Made by a program: the position numbers and the translations under genes
In this document: one piece after another, positions 38,737 to 50,916 of the stretch
Numbering within the stretch: position 1 is the first letter of the stretch
How the letters are laid out: each line of letters begins with the position of its first letter
Source of the DNA: Sinorhizobium arboris LMG 14919
GTDB taxonomy: Bacteria > Pseudomonadota > Alphaproteobacteria > Rhizobiales > Rhizobiaceae
NCBI RefSeq assembly: GCF_000427465.1
Contig: NZ_KE386497.1
Span: 66,162-130,161, forward strand
Length of the DNA stretch: 64,000 nucleotides
Direction: 5' to 3'
The notes under the pieces: model-generated
What the model was told of the DNA's origin: nothing
Database searches by the model: none
What the model saw: the letters and a program-made list of their open reading frames with translations, nothing else

Positions 38737-38773
38737 CTTCTATAGGCAGGCCGGTCTTTGCCGGCAGTGGCAT

Positions 38774-40315
38774 TTAACGCGTGAGGTCATATGAATAATC
38801 CGTCACACCAAGCTGCATCGACTCGCGATCGAGTTTGTCGAAGATCTTGTCGAGGATCGTTGTCAGGACACGCAGTCCGCCCTGGTAGCCCATGAGCGGA
38901 AAACGATGGTGATGGTGTCTGTCGAAGATCGGAAACATCAGCCGGACGAGTGGCGTGCCGGTATCGCGCTCGAGATACTTGCCGTAGGAATTGCCGATCA
39001 GCAGGTCCACCGGCTCGGTGAAGAGCAGCGAACGCATCGCCCACAGATCCTTTCCAGGCCAGACTTGGGCATCCTTGCCGAAGGGAGAAGCTGCAAGCAG
39101 TTCCTTCATCTCCGCTTCCCAGGCCGGCGTGCCGTTGGTGGCGAGGCAGTGGATCGGCTCGCCGCCGGTTTCCATGACAAAGCGGGCTACGGCGTAGACG
39201 AAGTCAGGATCGCCGTAAATCGCGTATTTCTTGCCGTGCAGCCAGGATTGGCTGTCGGCCATGGCGTCAATCAGCCGGCCGCGTTCCAGGCGGATTGTTT
39301 CGGGGATTTCTTTGCCGGATACCTCCGACACCTTCATCAGGAACTCGTCGGTTGCCTTGACCCCGAGCGGGTAGTGGAAGGAGGTGGTAGCCTGTTCGAA
39401 CTCCCGGCAATACTCGAGCGTCTTGCGGGTATTGTAGTGCTGCAGCGACAGCGTCGCCTCCGCATTGAGTGCCGCTCTCACGTCTTTGATCTTCGTGCCT
39501 CCGTCGTACATGCGGAATTCGCCGTCGGACGGCGTATCGAACTGGTCGGAGGCATCCTGGATGAAGGTGTAGGACACGCCCATAAGGTTGAGCAGGCGCT
39601 TGAGCTCGCGATTGTTCCCGACGCAGAAGCCATCGAAGCCCGGGATGATGTTAATCGTGCCAGCCGCTTTCGTACGCTCCTTGCCTTTCCAGAAATGCTC
39701 CAGGATGCCTTTGACCATGGAGTCATAGCCGTCGACGTGGCTGCCGACGAAGGCGGGCGTGTGAGCAAATGGCACGTCAAATTCGGGAGGGACCGAGCCT
39801 TCGGTCCTGGCGTTCTCAATGAAACCATGCAGATCGTCACCGATGACCTCCGCCATACAGGTGGTAGAGACGGCAATCATCTTCGGATCGTAGAGCGCGT
39901 AAGTATTGGCGAGCCCGTCGACCATGTTCTTCAGACCGCCGAACACCGCCGCATCCTCCGTCATTGAGGACGAAACGGCCGATGACGGCTCTTTGAAATG
40001 CCGCGATAGGTGTGAACGGTAATATGCAACGCAGCCCTGGCTGCCATGGACGAAGGACATGGTCCGCTCGAATCCCGCCGCCGCGAACACGGCGCCGAGC
40101 GGCTGGCAGGCTTTGGCGGGGTTCACCACGAGCGCTTCGCGGGCAAGGTTCTTCTCGCGATATTCCCAGGTTTTGGTGTGTTCACTTTGCTCAGTGACGA
40201 TCTGTTCGGCGTGGGGGCATTCGAAATTAAGCTTCTTCTCTGCGAGCATCTGCCTGTATTCCGGCTCGCGGAACAGGGGAGCATGGTCAAGAATTTTTTC
40301 GGCCGATTGCGGCAT
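38774..40315 (-). CDS. nifK: NifK, nitrogenase MoFe protein beta subunit
   Basis: The 513-residue beta subunit contains P-cluster cysteine regions [20 protein letters not shown] and [20 protein letters not shown], followed by [17 protein letters not shown]. From the ATG at 40315 (MPQSAEKIL) the length equals the one I recall for NGR234 NifK. A GTG three codons upstream is less likely. It lies 100 bases after nifD in the nifHDKENX operon. Confidence 0.96.
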   Translation of the reverse strand: MPQSAEKILDHAPLFREPEYRQMLAEKKLNFECPHAEQIVTEQSEHTKTWEYREKNLAREALVVNPAKACQPLGAVFAAAGFERTMSFVHGSQGCVAYYRSHLSRHFKEPSSAVSSSMTEDAAVFGGLKNMVDGLANTYALYDPKMIAVSTTCMAEVIGDDLHGFIENARTEGSVPPEFDVPFAHTPAFVGSHVDGYDSMVKGILEHFWKGKERTKAAGTINIIPGFDGFCVGNNRELKRLLNLMGVSYTFIQDASDQFDTPSDGEFRMYDGGTKIKDVRAALNAEATLSLQHYNTRKTLEYCREFEQATTSFHYPLGVKATDEFLMKVSEVSGKEIPETIRLERGRLIDAMADSQSWLHGKKYAIYGDPDFVYAVARFVMETGGEPIHCLATNGTPAWEAEMKELLAASPFGKDAQVWPGKDLWAMRSLLFTEPVDLLIGNSYGKYLERDTGTPLVRLMFPIFDRHHHHRFPLMGYQGGLRVLTTILDKIFDKLDRESMQLGVTDYSYDLTR

Positions 40316-40415
40316 ATTGGTCACCCTTTTTCATCTGGCCTCGTCGAACGGCGGCACAGAACACGTTCGAGACGTCTAGTCTCCCGCGGGTTCCTGCCCG
40401 CGGAAGACCAAGCTT

Positions 40416-41915
40416 TTATTCGGCTGCTAGCCGTTCCGCAGGCACTGTCGTTTTCTTCCAGGGCGCGTCGTAGAGGTCCCAGACCGGATTGTTGATGGCC
40501 AGATCCATGTCGCGGGCGAAGATGGCGAAGCCGTCATAGCCGTGGTATGGGCCGGAATAATCCCATGAGTGCATCTGGCGGAATGGTATGCCCATCTTCT
40601 GCACCGGGTACTTCTCCTTGATGCCGGAGCCGACAAGATCGGGACGAATCCTCTCGATGAACTTATCCAGTTCGTAACTGGTGGCGTCGTCATAGATCAG
40701 GGTGCCTTTCTTTGCGTAGTGGCCGGTGCGCTGATAGTCGTCGTTGTGGCCGAATTCGTAGCCGGTGCCCACGATCTGCATGCCGAGGTCTTCATAGGCG
40801 GTGATGACGTGACGGGGGCGCAAACCACCCACATAAAGCATCACTCTCTTGCCCTGGAGGCGCGGCCAATACTTCTCAACCACAGCATCGACCAATGGCT
40901 GGTACTTGGCGATGACCCTCTCGGCCCTTTCTTCAATTGTTGGGCCGAAATGCTTGGCTATCTTGCGCAGGGAATCTTCGATCTGGGATGGGCCGAAGAA
41001 ATTATATTCCATCCAGGGGATGCCGTATTTTTCCTCCATGTGCCGGCAGATGTAGTTCATCGATCGGTAGCAATGGATGAGGTTGAGCTTGGCTTTCGGG
41101 GCACGTTCCATTTCCGCAAGCGTGGCATCTCCCGACCAGTTGCCGACGACGCGCAGCCCAATCTCCTCGAGCAGGATGCGCGAGGCCCAGGCGTCGCCGC
41201 CGATGTTATAGTCCCCGACGACGTTAACGTCGTAAGCGCCAGTTTCGAACTCGACTTCGTCCTTGTCGAAGACCCAGTCACGTATGGCATCATTGGCGAT
41301 GTGGTGGCCGAGCGACTGCGAGACGCCACGGAAGCCTTCGCAGCGCACCGGCACGATTGTTTTTTTGTGCTCCTTGGCCTTCTTGCGAGACACCGCCTCG
41401 ATGTCGTCACCAATGAGGCCGATCGGACATTCAGACTGAACGGTGATGCCCTTGCTCAGGGGAAACAGATCCTCGATCTCATCGATGATCTTTTCCAGCT
41501 TACCGTCGCCACCGAAGACGATGTCCTTCTCCTGAAAGTCGGAGGTGAACTGCATCGTCACGAATGTATCGACGCCTGTCGTGCCGACATAGTAGTTGCG
41601 CCGCTGCGACCAGGAATATTGACCGCAACCGACCGGTCCGTGCGAGACATGGACCATGTCCTTGACCGGGCCCCAGACCACGCCTTTCGAGCCGGCATAG
41701 GCGCAGCCGCGGATTGTCATCACGCCTGGAATGGACTTGATGTTCGACTTTACGTCGCATTCGGAGATCTGGCCTTCCTCGCCGACCTCCTCGCTGTCCG
41801 TTGCGACACTGAGGTGCTTCTGGCGACGCTTCGCCGCTTTGTTTGGGTACTGCGACAGCACTTGCGTGATAAGCTCCTCATGGAAAGCACTGTCATTCTC
41901 GTAATCGAGGCTCAT
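40416..41915 (-). CDS. nifD: NifD, nitrogenase MoFe protein alpha subunit
   Basis: The 499-residue alpha subunit has P-cluster ligand regions [19 protein letters not shown] and [32 protein letters not shown], and the FeMo-co histidine region [15 protein letters not shown]. The frame is open to 42020, but the ATG at 41915 (MSLDYENDS) matches the family N-terminus and follows an AAGGGGG ribosome binding site, leaving a 101-base spacer after nifH. Confidence 0.97.
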   Translation of the reverse strand: MSLDYENDSAFHEELITQVLSQYPNKAAKRRQKHLSVATDSEEVGEEGQISECDVKSNIKSIPGVMTIRGCAYAGSKGVVWGPVKDMVHVSHGPVGCGQYSWSQRRNYYVGTTGVDTFVTMQFTSDFQEKDIVFGGDGKLEKIIDEIEDLFPLSKGITVQSECPIGLIGDDIEAVSRKKAKEHKKTIVPVRCEGFRGVSQSLGHHIANDAIRDWVFDKDEVEFETGAYDVNVVGDYNIGGDAWASRILLEEIGLRVVGNWSGDATLAEMERAPKAKLNLIHCYRSMNYICRHMEEKYGIPWMEYNFFGPSQIEDSLRKIAKHFGPTIEERAERVIAKYQPLVDAVVEKYWPRLQGKRVMLYVGGLRPRHVITAYEDLGMQIVGTGYEFGHNDDYQRTGHYAKKGTLIYDDATSYELDKFIERIRPDLVGSGIKEKYPVQKMGIPFRQMHSWDYSGPYHGYDGFAIFARDMDLAINNPVWDLYDAPWKKTTVPAERLAAE

Positions 41916-42016
41916 TGGGCCTGCCCCCTTGTCGAGATTTGGGTGATGCCTCCAGGAAGAGGCACCGTTGGTGGAATATTGCGCCGGTTCAGTTCCGGAC
42001 ACTTCTGTGGCTGCAG

Positions 42017-42994
<978 letters not shown>

Positions 42995-42995
42995 T

Positions 42996-43012
42996 TACAA
43001 AACCCGTGCCAA
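42996..43012 (-). promoter_or_regulatory. Sigma-54 promoter of nifHDKENX
   Basis: On the minus strand TTGGCACG-GGTT-TTGTA has a perfect -24 element and the right spacing. The -12 dinucleotide is GT instead of GC, about 85 bases before the nifH ATG. Confidence 0.8.
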
Positions 43013-43102
43013 CTCGGCGCAGTGGACAGAACAGAGGCTGGTTGTCCTTAGTTCTCAGCTGCTTAGATCGAAACGAGATCACCCTCATCACAAAGCAGAT
43101 CT

Positions 43103-43118
43103 TGTCGCGGAACCGACA
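43103..43118 (-). promoter_or_regulatory. NifA upstream activator sequence of nifH
   Basis: TGT-CGCGGAACCG-ACA matches TGT-N10-ACA exactly, about 90 bases upstream of the -24/-12 promoter. Confidence 0.85.
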
Positions 43119-43504
43119 ATTGTAGCCACAAATTGTCGTATAGCGTTGCCTCTCACACGTTGCGAACCCGACAAGATCATCCTGCCGACGGCTCTTCTCG
43201 GAGGCATTGTCAGCTCGAAGTGCCAGCCATCCGACAAGTCTGGTTCAGAGGGCTTTTTTTCGCCTGCACCAGATCAAGTATCGCGACTGATTTGGGCTGG
43301 CATCGGAGCTCACATGAGTATTGCCGCCTGAAGCCTGCTTGTCCGTCGTATTAATGTTATGCGAACTATGATGATCCACGAGCCAGCGCTTCACGAAGAG
43401 TTCAGCTGTAATGTGTGCCGACATCTGCGCCGCTGGCTTGAACTTGCCGGCACTCGGCGCCAGAGGGGAAGTGAGCTGACCTGAAAGTCAGGCACCATAC
43501 ACTT
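43119..43504. other. Intergenic region upstream of nifH, no gene recognised
   Basis: About 390 bases between the nifH control region and the luciferase-like gene. Several CGACAA/TTGTCG-like half sites occur, but no second complete TGT-N10-ACA was found, and there is no coding sequence. Confidence 0.4.
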
Positions 43505-44560
43505 TCAAGCGTCCGCCTGCCCAAGAGACTTCTGGACTGCTGGGATGATCCTGTCTCCCCAGAGCTCTATCTGGCGCAGCATCGTCTTCTGGTCCAGATC
43601 CCCCAACTGGGTCTGAATTGCAATCTGGTCCGGCTTCAAGACGTCGATCTCCTCCAGAAGGCGATCAATCACGCGATTTATGCTGCCGATCGGCAGGTTC
43701 TTGCGCATGGTATCGAACGACAGATCCTGATGCGTCGGCGTCTCCTCCAACAGGTAGCCGTCCTGACTCTGTTGCCGACGCTGATGCAGTGCCTCGGACA
43801 GCCGGCGCTGGAAGCGGGCGTTATCGAGGTAGCTGTTGATTTCCGCGCTATCATCGCTGGCATAGCAGCAGCGCAGCAGCGATATCTTGGCGTCGCGGAC
43901 CTTCTTGCCCTCGGATGCGGCAGCGGTCTCAATGATGCCGCGCAGCATGCCTAGAGTTTCCAAGCCGTCATGGAAGGCTGTGACGAAAAGGTTGTGTCCC
44001 TCACGATAGGCTCGGACGGCAGTTTTAGGGGACGCGGTAGCAATCCAGATCGGCGGCGTCGGCTTTTGCAGGGTGCGCACCGAAATCGCCGTTGGGGGTA
44101 TCTGCATGTAGTGACCGCTGTGGGAGAATATCTTTTGCTTTAGACCCTTGAGCAAGATGTCGAGGTATTCTGAAAAGACGGCCGGCGCCTCATCTATATC
44201 GACGCCGAAGCGGTCGAATTCGAACTGCTGATATCCGGAACCAACGCCGAGTTCGAGTCGGCCGTTGGCAACGATGTCTGCAAAGCCGATTTCTGCTAGC
44301 AGGCGCTGCGGTTGATAGAGCGGCAGCACGCAGACTGCGGTGCCGAGGCGAATGGAACTCGTCAATCCGGCACAGTGGGCTACCATCAGCAAGGGCGACG
44401 GGACGAGGCTGTAGTTGTTGAAGTGGTGCTCGGCGAACCAAGCTGTGCTGAAACCAGCCTGCTCCGAAAGAGTGGTCTGCTCTATTGAGTTGCGGATGAC
44501 GCTATCGGGAGATTGGTGATAGCCGCGCTGGGCGGCCAGAATAAAGGTTGCGAACTCCAT
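43505..44560 (-). CDS. Bacterial luciferase-like flavin monooxygenase
   Basis: This 351-residue protein belongs to the luciferase-like F420/FMN family: FSTAWFAEHHFNNYSLVPSP, GRLELGVGSGYQQFEFDRFG and ISVRTLQKPTPPIWIATASP. Such enzymes use reduced flavin supplied by a separate reductase. The ATG at 44560 (MEFATFILA) has a well-placed AAGGAG. The position before nifH and next to the double-SDR gene matches y4vJ of pNGR234a as I recall. It is probably the last gene of the sigma-54 operon starting at 47 kb. The substrate is unknown. Confidence 0.86.
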   Translation of the reverse strand: MEFATFILAAQRGYHQSPDSVIRNSIEQTTLSEQAGFSTAWFAEHHFNNYSLVPSPLLMVAHCAGLTSSIRLGTAVCVLPLYQPQRLLAEIGFADIVANGRLELGVGSGYQQFEFDRFGVDIDEAPAVFSEYLDILLKGLKQKIFSHSGHYMQIPPTAISVRTLQKPTPPIWIATASPKTAVRAYREGHNLFVTAFHDGLETLGMLRGIIETAAASEGKKVRDAKISLLRCCYASDDSAEINSYLDNARFQRRLSEALHQRRQQSQDGYLLEETPTHQDLSFDTMRKNLPIGSINRVIDRLLEEIDVLKPDQIAIQTQLGDLDQKTMLRQIELWGDRIIPAVQKSLGQADA

Positions 44561-44734
44561 GGTGTCTCCTTGTTTGCGGATAGGGACGTGCAGCTCGTGA
44601 TTGGCCCGGGCGGTCAGTCCGCGCATCTAGTGCTTGGAACGGCCTCGATTCACGAGCATGCTCCCATCATCGACGAAACGACTGGTCGCCGGGTCTGATT
44701 GCGCCAGAGCGCCACAGCTGAAACGTGGAAATCC

Positions 44735-46447
44735 TCAGCTTCGAGTCGCCAAACCCAGTCGCCTCGCCGCTCGCCGACGCCACTTATTCTCCGCGGAAAT
44801 CGTCCCATCGAGTTCGCTGGGGAACCCTGCGTCTCTGGACGCGGTCCAGCCTCCGTCCACGTGCAGGACCGAGCCGCTGATGTAGGAGGCATCAGACGAG
44901 GCCAGGAAGTAGGCAGCTTCGGCGACTTCTTCCGGGTCCCCGGCCCTACCCAAGGGGATCCCCTGTCCGAGCGATGTCTGGTCCATGCCGGTTGTCGTTT
45001 CCGACTGGATGCCGCCAGACGCGCGGATGTGGCCTGGAGCGACCGTGGCTGTCCGGATCCCAAGAGGCCCGAATTCGGCCGCCATGCACCGGGTAAGCAT
45101 GTCTATGCCAGCATTGTATGCGCCGCGGGCATGACTCGTCGCGACAGGTAAGGGGCTGCAACTTGACCCGAGATTCAGGATTACGCTGCCAGGTCGCATC
45201 GATACCGCGGCCTCGCGCACGCAGGTGAAGGCACCAGTAAGATTGACATCGAGAATGTCTTTGAGGTCTCCCGGCGCCTCATCAATATCGGAGACGAGTG
45301 TGTCATTCATGCCAGCACCGTTGACGAAGACGTCGATGTGGCCGAAGCGCTCCCGCAATTCTTGGAAGAGCGCGACGACCTCGCTCTCGACTGTCCTGTC
45401 CACCCGTCTTGACAGGTGCCTGTCACCGAGCAAGTCAGCGAGCTTTGCCGCTGCACCACCGTCTCCATCAGCGATCACGACCGTGTCGCCGTTCGCGGCA
45501 AAGCGGTGAGCGATGGCCGCGCCTATGCCTTTAGCGCCGCCCATGACGACTACCGTTCGCGCATCGGTGCCTTCGATCGGGCGTGAGAGCTCTGCTCCGG
45601 GCGCCCCACCCCGCGCCGGGTACGCACCCCCCGGCTGGTTGAATGACATCCAGCCACCATCGACCACAAGCGTCGTTCCGGTGATGTAACCTGCCTGTTC
45701 GCTGGCCAGAAAACGCACAGCCCGCGCGATCTCGTCGGGACGAGCCAGTCGGCCTATTGGTACGCGGCGCCTTATTGCGCCGACGTCGACCTTGCCAGTT
45801 CGCTCTAGTTCCGCGACCATTGGCGTGCGAACGTAACCTGGCGCTACCGCTGTCACGCGGATGCCGCGCGAAGCCCATGCGCACGCCAGCGATTTCGTGA
45901 TTGAGATCAGAGCCGCTTTCGAAGCGGCGTAGCCATTGCGCTTCGGGTTGCCAAGGAGGCCAGCCATCGAAGCAACATTGACGATGGCGGCGCCAGGTTT
46001 CATCAGCTTCGCGGCTTGGCACGCCATCGAATACGGCCCGATGAGGTTTACTGCTAGAGCGCGTTGAAAATCTTCGACACGAGTATCGGCGGTCGCAGCC
46101 ATGGTAGGCCCTATCCCTGCATTATTGACAAGCACTCCAATGTGCGAGAATCGTTCTGCGAGAAGGGTATGGAATGCGACGACATCGTCCTCTCGCGACA
46201 CGTCCAGCTCAAGGCCGAGGTGGGGCTGACCGAGATCACGGCCTAGTTCAATGACGCCGCTGCGCGGGAGGTCCACCGCGACGACAGTGTCTCCATTCGT
46301 AGCGAAAGTATCGACCAGCGCACGGCCGATACCCCCTGCGGCACCTGTGACGATGATGACCCGTCCCGACTGAACCGAGCAATCGTCAAGGCGCGTCCTC
46401 TCCGCACAAGCGCTGGCAGCAGGAAACGGAGCGTAGCGTCGTATCAT
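44735..46447 (-). CDS. Fused double short-chain dehydrogenase/reductase
   Basis: This 570-residue protein consists of two SDR domains in tandem. Domain 1 (about residues 28-275) has [13 protein letters not shown] for cofactor binding, NNAGIGP and the catalytic YAASKAAL (YxxxK). Domain 2 (about 300-550) has [14 protein letters not shown] and NGAGMND, but YNAGIDML where YxxxK is expected, so the catalytic lysine is missing. It overlaps the preceding gene by 4 bases. The layout matches y4vI of pNGR234a as I recall. The substrate is unknown. Confidence 0.88.
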   Translation of the reverse strand: MIRRYAPFPAASACAERTRLDDCSVQSGRVIIVTGAAGGIGRALVDTFATNGDTVVAVDLPRSGVIELGRDLGQPHLGLELDVSREDDVVAFHTLLAERFSHIGVLVNNAGIGPTMAATADTRVEDFQRALAVNLIGPYSMACQAAKLMKPGAAIVNVASMAGLLGNPKRNGYAASKAALISITKSLACAWASRGIRVTAVAPGYVRTPMVAELERTGKVDVGAIRRRVPIGRLARPDEIARAVRFLASEQAGYITGTTLVVDGGWMSFNQPGGAYPARGGAPGAELSRPIEGTDARTVVVMGGAKGIGAAIAHRFAANGDTVVIADGDGGAAAKLADLLGDRHLSRRVDRTVESEVVALFQELRERFGHIDVFVNGAGMNDTLVSDIDEAPGDLKDILDVNLTGAFTCVREAAVSMRPGSVILNLGSSCSPLPVATSHARGAYNAGIDMLTRCMAAEFGPLGIRTATVAPGHIRASGGIQSETTTGMDQTSLGQGIPLGRAGDPEEVAEAAYFLASSDASYISGSVLHVDGGWTASRDAGFPSELDGTISAENKWRRRAARRLGLATRS

Positions 46448-47022
46448 GGTTCTTCTTCTCCACTGGCAATCGGGTTCTTTGGATGATTTTTCGGGGGAGT
46501 GCGCCGCTTCGAAAGTTCGTAGACGGGATCATTCGGATACGGTGCCCCAATCGGCTGGCGAAGACCGAACCGCTCTGTTTCCGAAGACGTCGGAGGCCTC
46601 TGTTCTTCGACCCAATCATAGACCACAGCGCGTTCGGCGATGCGCCACTCCCCTTCCCGTTTCTGAAACAGATCACAGTAGCGTCCGCACAGGAGCACCT
46701 GCTTCATCTCGCCTGACTCGTGGGGACCGCGCTGCAGCGCGGTGAAGTAGCTCTCGACGACGGCCTCTGCCGGGCCCAGGAACTCGATCATTATGTTTGC
46801 AAGCTGGTGGATGTTGCGCGGCTGGGTCTTGAAGTGGCTAAGCGCAAACTGAATGAACCCACCGGCAGAGCCGGAGTAACTCCCGTGATTGTCACGGGCA
46901 TCGGGCCAATAGCAGCTGCGCAAAGCAGCCTCATCTGCCCGGTCGATTCCTCGACAGTAACGATAGAGACAGTCGCGGATTGCTTCTCGGTCGAAGAGTT
47001 GAGTTATGCTTGTTTGATTCAT
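46444..47022 (-). CDS. SnoaL/NTF2-like small enzyme or ligand-binding protein
   Basis: This protein of about 192 residues has the NTF2-like (SnoaL, ring-hydroxylating dioxygenase beta-like) pattern: [36 protein letters not shown] and [20 protein letters not shown]. Proteins of this fold act as small isomerases, dehydratases or partner subunits. The ATG at 47022 (MNQTSITQL) is preferred; the frame is open to 47046. It is the first gene of an operon with the double SDR and the luciferase-like protein behind a sigma-54 promoter. Confidence 0.75.
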   Translation of the reverse strand: MNQTSITQLFDREAIRDCLYRYCRGIDRADEAALRSCYWPDARDNHGSYSGSAGGFIQFALSHFKTQPRNIHQLANIMIEFLGPAEAVVESYFTALQRGPHESGEMKQVLLCGRYCDLFQKREGEWRIAERAVVYDWVEEQRPPTSSETERFGLRQPIGAPYPNDPVYELSKRRTPPKNHPKNPIASGEEEP

Positions 47023-47295
47023 GGGCTCTATAGAGGTTCTGAACATCTATGAAGCGTGTCCACGGAGCAGGCTTTATCGGCAAGGATTCGCGCATCCGCC
47101 GCGCCATGCTCGCGCTCGGCCCGCAAGGATCGGAACACGGAGTCTTCGAGATTTCCCCAAAAGGGCTCTTCTACGGTCTTTCTCACCTTGTTCTTCCTTT
47201 CGTTTACGACGGTCCACTTTGAAGTGGCACTCGAACACTCGAGGCTGCAGGCGTGTGCTCACTGGCAACCTGCCGCCGCCGCCCAATGGGGCTAG

Positions 47296-47312
47296 TTCAA
47301 AGTTCATGCCAA
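47296..47312 (-). promoter_or_regulatory. Sigma-54 promoter of the SnoaL/SDR/luciferase-like operon
   Basis: On the minus strand TTGGCATG-AACT-TTGAA has the -24 GG at the correct spacing and a -12 element with GA in place of GC. The same 16 bases occur at 59406-59422. Confidence 0.65.
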
Positions 47313-47387
47313 TTTGGCCGACAGGCCAGAACTGAACTTTATAGTTTCCTGTTCAGCTACTTAGCGCAAGGGCCCTAAACAAGCCTG

Positions 47388-47403
47388 TGTCGTAAGACCG
47401 ACA
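47388..47403 (-). promoter_or_regulatory. NifA upstream activator sequence of the SnoaL/SDR operon
   Basis: TGT-CGTAAGACCG-ACA is an exact TGT-N10-ACA match about 80 bases upstream of the promoter. The flanking CAGCTACTTAG and AAGCCTGTGTCG runs resemble those of other NifA-type promoters in the window. Confidence 0.75.
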
Positions 47404-47487
47404 AAGGCGACAGTCATCGTAAGGCCTTTCAAGCCGCTGTTAAGGGCACCGAGCGATGAGGCGTTCTGCGTGCTGGCCGGGGCCCGA

Positions 47488-48705
47488 TCAGGCCCAAGTC
47501 AGAACGAGATCCTTGATCCCGAAGACATGACCGCCATGGGTAATCGGCGCAGTGCCTTCCTTGATGCGGAAAGCTGGGATGCGCGCCAACCATTCACGTA
47601 GGCCGATGACAATTTCTCGCCGTGCAAGGTGCGCTCCGAGGCAAAGGTGTGGACCATAGCCAAAGGCGGTGTGGTGGTTATCGTGTCGGGCCAGATCGAT
47701 AGTGTTGGGGCACTCGAATTCATCGGGATCGCGATTACCAATCATCGTGGCGCAAGAAACATAATCACCCTTGCGGATCGGCACGCCTTCGAACTCGATG
47801 TCCTTCGTGGCCACGCGGATCATCTGAACGGTTGAATAGGCGCGCAGCAACTCTTCAGCGGCGAGCGCGACCCGATCCGGTTCATTCCGCAACAACTCCT
47901 GGTCCTTTGGATTGCGTGCAAGATAGGCCAAGTCAAAGGCTATGGCGGCTGCGACCGTGTCGAGTCCCGCGACCAAGAAAAGCACACCGATGCCACGGAC
48001 TTCCTCTTCTGTTAAGGAGCGGCCCTCAATTTCCGCCTGCACGACGAAGGTCATGAAATCGACAGCTGGGGCCTTGCGGCGCCTCGCTGCAACTTCGTCA
48101 ATGAAGGCAACGATCGATCGGGCTGCTGCCGTTCGCTTGTCCGCGTTGCCGTGGAGCAAATCGCTTACCCAGCCGACAAAGACTTCGGAGCGCCTCTGCG
48201 AAAGCCCCAGAAAGCTAAGGAAGACGCTGACCGTGAAGGGCACGGCAAAATCCTTCATGACGTCACAGCTGGTTTTCTCTGTCGCTATGCCGTCGATCAG
48301 CGCGCCTGCTCTGTCGCGGATAGTCGGCTCCAGTGCCACCACCCGCTTGGACGAGAACAGAGGTTCTAGCAGTGCACGAAACACGCCATGAGCCGGTGGA
48401 TCCAGTTCGAGCGGGATGACCGGCCAGTGTTCGCCCAGTGCGGAGGCGAAGATGCTGCGATGGCTGGAAAAGGTCCCTGTATCCCGCAGCACCCGGCGCT
48501 GGTCTCTCGCGCGTGTGATGACCCAGGTGCCTCGTCCGTCGCGCGTGTTGTCAGGAGAGTAAAAGATAGGTGGGCCGTCATGAGCGCAAGCCACGGCAGC
48601 ATGCGGATCCCCGTTAGGCGTCGGCGCCATGCCTGGCGAGGTGAAAAGACTGAAGTCCCGCACCAGTCCGGGCGGAACATGATCTGGAATGGGATTGGTC
48701 TTCAC
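47488..48705 (-). CDS. Cytochrome P450 (CYP) of the nifQ-dctA operon
   Basis: The 405-residue P450 has the haem loop FGYGPHLCLGAHLARRE (Cys355), ExxR in AAEELLRAYST and an I-helix reading VAGLDTVAAAIA, where the usual acid-alcohol pair is D-T. It begins at GTG 48705 (VKTNPIPDHVPP) with AAGGAG 8 bases upstream; the open frame upstream reaches 48729. It follows dctA by 27 bases and probably shares the nifQ promoter. The position matches y4vG of pNGR234a as I recall. Substrate and redox partner are unknown. Confidence 0.88.
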   Translation of the reverse strand: MKTNPIPDHVPPGLVRDFSLFTSPGMAPTPNGDPHAAVACAHDGPPIFYSPDNTRDGRGTWVITRARDQRRVLRDTGTFSSHRSIFASALGEHWPVIPLELDPPAHGVFRALLEPLFSSKRVVALEPTIRDRAGALIDGIATEKTSCDVMKDFAVPFTVSVFLSFLGLSQRRSEVFVGWVSDLLHGNADKRTAAARSIVAFIDEVAARRRKAPAVDFMTFVVQAEIEGRSLTEEEVRGIGVLFLVAGLDTVAAAIAFDLAYLARNPKDQELLRNEPDRVALAAEELLRAYSTVQMIRVATKDIEFEGVPIRKGDYVSCATMIGNRDPDEFECPNTIDLARHDNHHTAFGYGPHLCLGAHLARREIVIGLREWLARIPAFRIKEGTAPITHGGHVFGIKDLVLTWA

Positions 48706-48732
48706 TCGCGTTCTCCTTCTGTCAAACACTCA

Positions 48733-50055
48733 TCAACTGCGCCCGGACGCCGGCACGGTCTGGATCGTCGCCTTGCCTGCAAGGGCAGTTGCAAGCTGCG
48801 CTGGGGCAAGCTCGTTTTCCCATTTGGCCACCACAACCGTTGCAACCGCATTACCGATTAAGTTGGTGAGCGCCCGGCATTCGGACATGAAGCGGTCGAT
48901 GCCGAGGATCAGCGCCATGCCGGCGACCGGTACCGACGGAACGACCGAGAGAGTGGCAGCCAGCGTGATGAAGCCGGCGCCGGTGATGCCGGCCGCACCC
49001 TTGGAGCTCAGCATGGCGACAAGCAAGAGCAGGATCTGGTCGCCGTAGGAGAGCGACGTATCGGTCGCTTGCGCGATGAAGAGCGCCGCAAGCGTCATGT
49101 AGATGTTGGTGCCGTCGAGGTTGAAGGAATAGCCGGTCGGGATGACGAGGCCGACCACCGAACGCTTGCAACCCGCCTTCTCCATCTTGTTCATGAGACC
49201 CGGCAGCGCGGCTTCGGAGGACGAGGTGCCGAGCACGAGCAGCAACTCCTCCTTGATGTAGCGGATGAGCGAGATGATCGAGAAGCCATTGTAGCGCGCC
49301 ACCGCGCCGAGCACGACGAAGACGAACAGGAACGAGGTCAGGTAGAAGGTGCCGATCAGCATGGCCAGGTTGGCGATCGAGGCGATGCCGTACTTGCCGA
49401 TGGTGAAAGCCATGGCGCCGAAGGCGCCGATCGGAGCGGCCTTCATGAGGATCGCGACGAGGCGGAAGATCGGCAGCGTCAGCGCCTGCAGGAAGTCGAC
49501 GACGGGCTCGGCCTTCTTGCCGGCCGTGGCGAGCGAAATGCCGAAGAGCACTGAGATGAACAGCACCTGGAGGATGTCGCCTTCGGCGAAAGCACCGGCC
49601 AGCGTCGTCGGGATGACGTTTATCAAGAAGCCCGTAACCGACTGCTCATGGGCCTTCTCGGCATAGCTCGTGACCGCCTTCGCATCGAGCGAAGCCGGGT
49701 CGATATGCATGCCGGCGCCTGGCTGCACCACATTCGCGATCATCAGGCCGACGACGAGCGCCAGCGTCGAGAAGGTCAGAAAGTAGATCATCGCCTTGCC
49801 GGCGACGCGGCCGACCTTGGCGAGGTCGGTCATGCCGGCAATGCCGGTCGCGACCGTCAGGAAGATGACTGGCGCGATGATCATCTTGACGAGCTTGATG
49901 AAGGCGTCGCCGAGTGGCTTCAATTGGGTGCCGAGCTCGGGATAGAAATGCCCGAGCAGGATGCCCGCGGCGATCGCGGCCAGGACCTGGACATAGAGAT
50001 GGCGATAAAAAGGTGTCTTGGCGCTGACCTCCGCGGAATGTTCTGCGATCAACAT
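48733..50055 (-). CDS. dctA: DctA, C4-dicarboxylate/proton symporter
   Basis: This 440-residue transporter of the DAACS family has about eight to nine membrane segments and the family signatures [37 protein letters not shown] and [13 protein letters not shown]. It imports succinate, malate and fumarate, the carbon supply of bacteroids. The ATG at 50055 (MLIAEHSAE) has a GGAGG ribosome binding site. Lying between nifQ and a P450 under a NifA-type promoter, it is probably a symbiosis-specific copy; no dctBD is adjacent. Confidence 0.94.
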   Translation of the reverse strand: MLIAEHSAEVSAKTPFYRHLYVQVLAAIAAGILLGHFYPELGTQLKPLGDAFIKLVKMIIAPVIFLTVATGIAGMTDLAKVGRVAGKAMIYFLTFSTLALVVGLMIANVVQPGAGMHIDPASLDAKAVTSYAEKAHEQSVTGFLINVIPTTLAGAFAEGDILQVLFISVLFGISLATAGKKAEPVVDFLQALTLPIFRLVAILMKAAPIGAFGAMAFTIGKYGIASIANLAMLIGTFYLTSFLFVFVVLGAVARYNGFSIISLIRYIKEELLLVLGTSSSEAALPGLMNKMEKAGCKRSVVGLVIPTGYSFNLDGTNIYMTLAALFIAQATDTSLSYGDQILLLLVAMLSSKGAAGITGAGFITLAATLSVVPSVPVAGMALILGIDRFMSECRALTNLIGNAVATVVVAKWENELAPAQLATALAGKATIQTVPASGRS

Positions 50056-50148
50056 GATATCCTCCACATGGTGAATGCGTGTGTTGTCAACCGAGCATGA
50101 TGAATTGGCGAAAAGGCCTCGCAGCGGTTACAGCCGGCGTAGGCGGCC

Positions 50149-50826
50149 CTATTTGACCTCCACGCGAACACTTTCGCCTTCCTCGGGGCAAAAGCAGCTC
50201 TCCAAGTCCTTGCATTCCCGGCAAGTGGGCGCCGTGCACAGCGAAAAGCCCTCAGCCTCACAGAGCTTGCGGTAAAGGTATCGCTTCCATCGCATGTTGT
50301 CGGTATTGCCGGCCGCAAGCGTTGGGAAATGTGTGGCGAGCAATCGGCTGAGTTCGACCCGATCGAAAAGACCAAGCTCCCTCCAGAGATGGTCGTGCCG
50401 CAGGGCACGGCGGGCTATGATCTTGGCGAAACGTACGCTTGCCGAATCGCCCGCTCGAGCATGCGCAAGCAGCAGATCCCGCAGAAGTTCCTCCTCCAGG
50501 CCGGGCTCCACATCGCTTACCTCTACCAAGCGAAATGCGTGAATAGTTGGGGCGGGGAAACTGCCGTTCAGAATGTCCCGCAGCTCGGCTTGCGTGAGGC
50601 CCGTTGCCTCTGTGGCAGTTGCCTCGCCGGCATCGATTTCCTCGAGTGCGCGCGAGAGGACACACGCAAGCACGTACTGATCGAAATCCATTTCGAGGTC
50701 TACAGGCGGCCAAGGCCCGAGGCCAAGCAGTTCAGATAATTGTCGCCAACCGGGCCGGTCGGACATTCTGACTCCGAGTGTTGCTCTGCCTTTCGGCAAA
50801 GTGCGGACTTCAGCTAGATTTGACAT
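50149..50826 (-). CDS. nifQ: NifQ, molybdenum delivery for FeMo-cofactor
   Basis: The 225-residue protein ends with the NifQ cysteine motif CTAPTCRECKDLESC (C-x4-C-x2-C-x5-C, about residues 197-211) that holds an Fe-S/Mo cluster. The frame is open to 50973, but the sigma-54 promoter lies at 50917-50933, inside that extension. The ATG at 50826 (MSNLAEVRT) with a GGAAGGAAC ribosome binding site is therefore the start. It is the first gene of a nifQ-dctA-P450 unit. Confidence 0.93.
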   Translation of the reverse strand: MSNLAEVRTLPKGRATLGVRMSDRPGWRQLSELLGLGPWPPVDLEMDFDQYVLACVLSRALEEIDAGEATATEATGLTQAELRDILNGSFPAPTIHAFRLVEVSDVEPGLEEELLRDLLLAHARAGDSASVRFAKIIARRALRHDHLWRELGLFDRVELSRLLATHFPTLAAGNTDNMRWKRYLYRKLCEAEGFSLCTAPTCRECKDLESCFCPEEGESVRVEVK

Positions 50827-50916
50827 GTTCCGTTCCTTCCCTTTTCGTTCCACACACCGGAGCGCCCGCGAGGTGCTTGCCGCACGACAATTCTTGCCGC
50901 GTCGTGCCGGGGAAGT

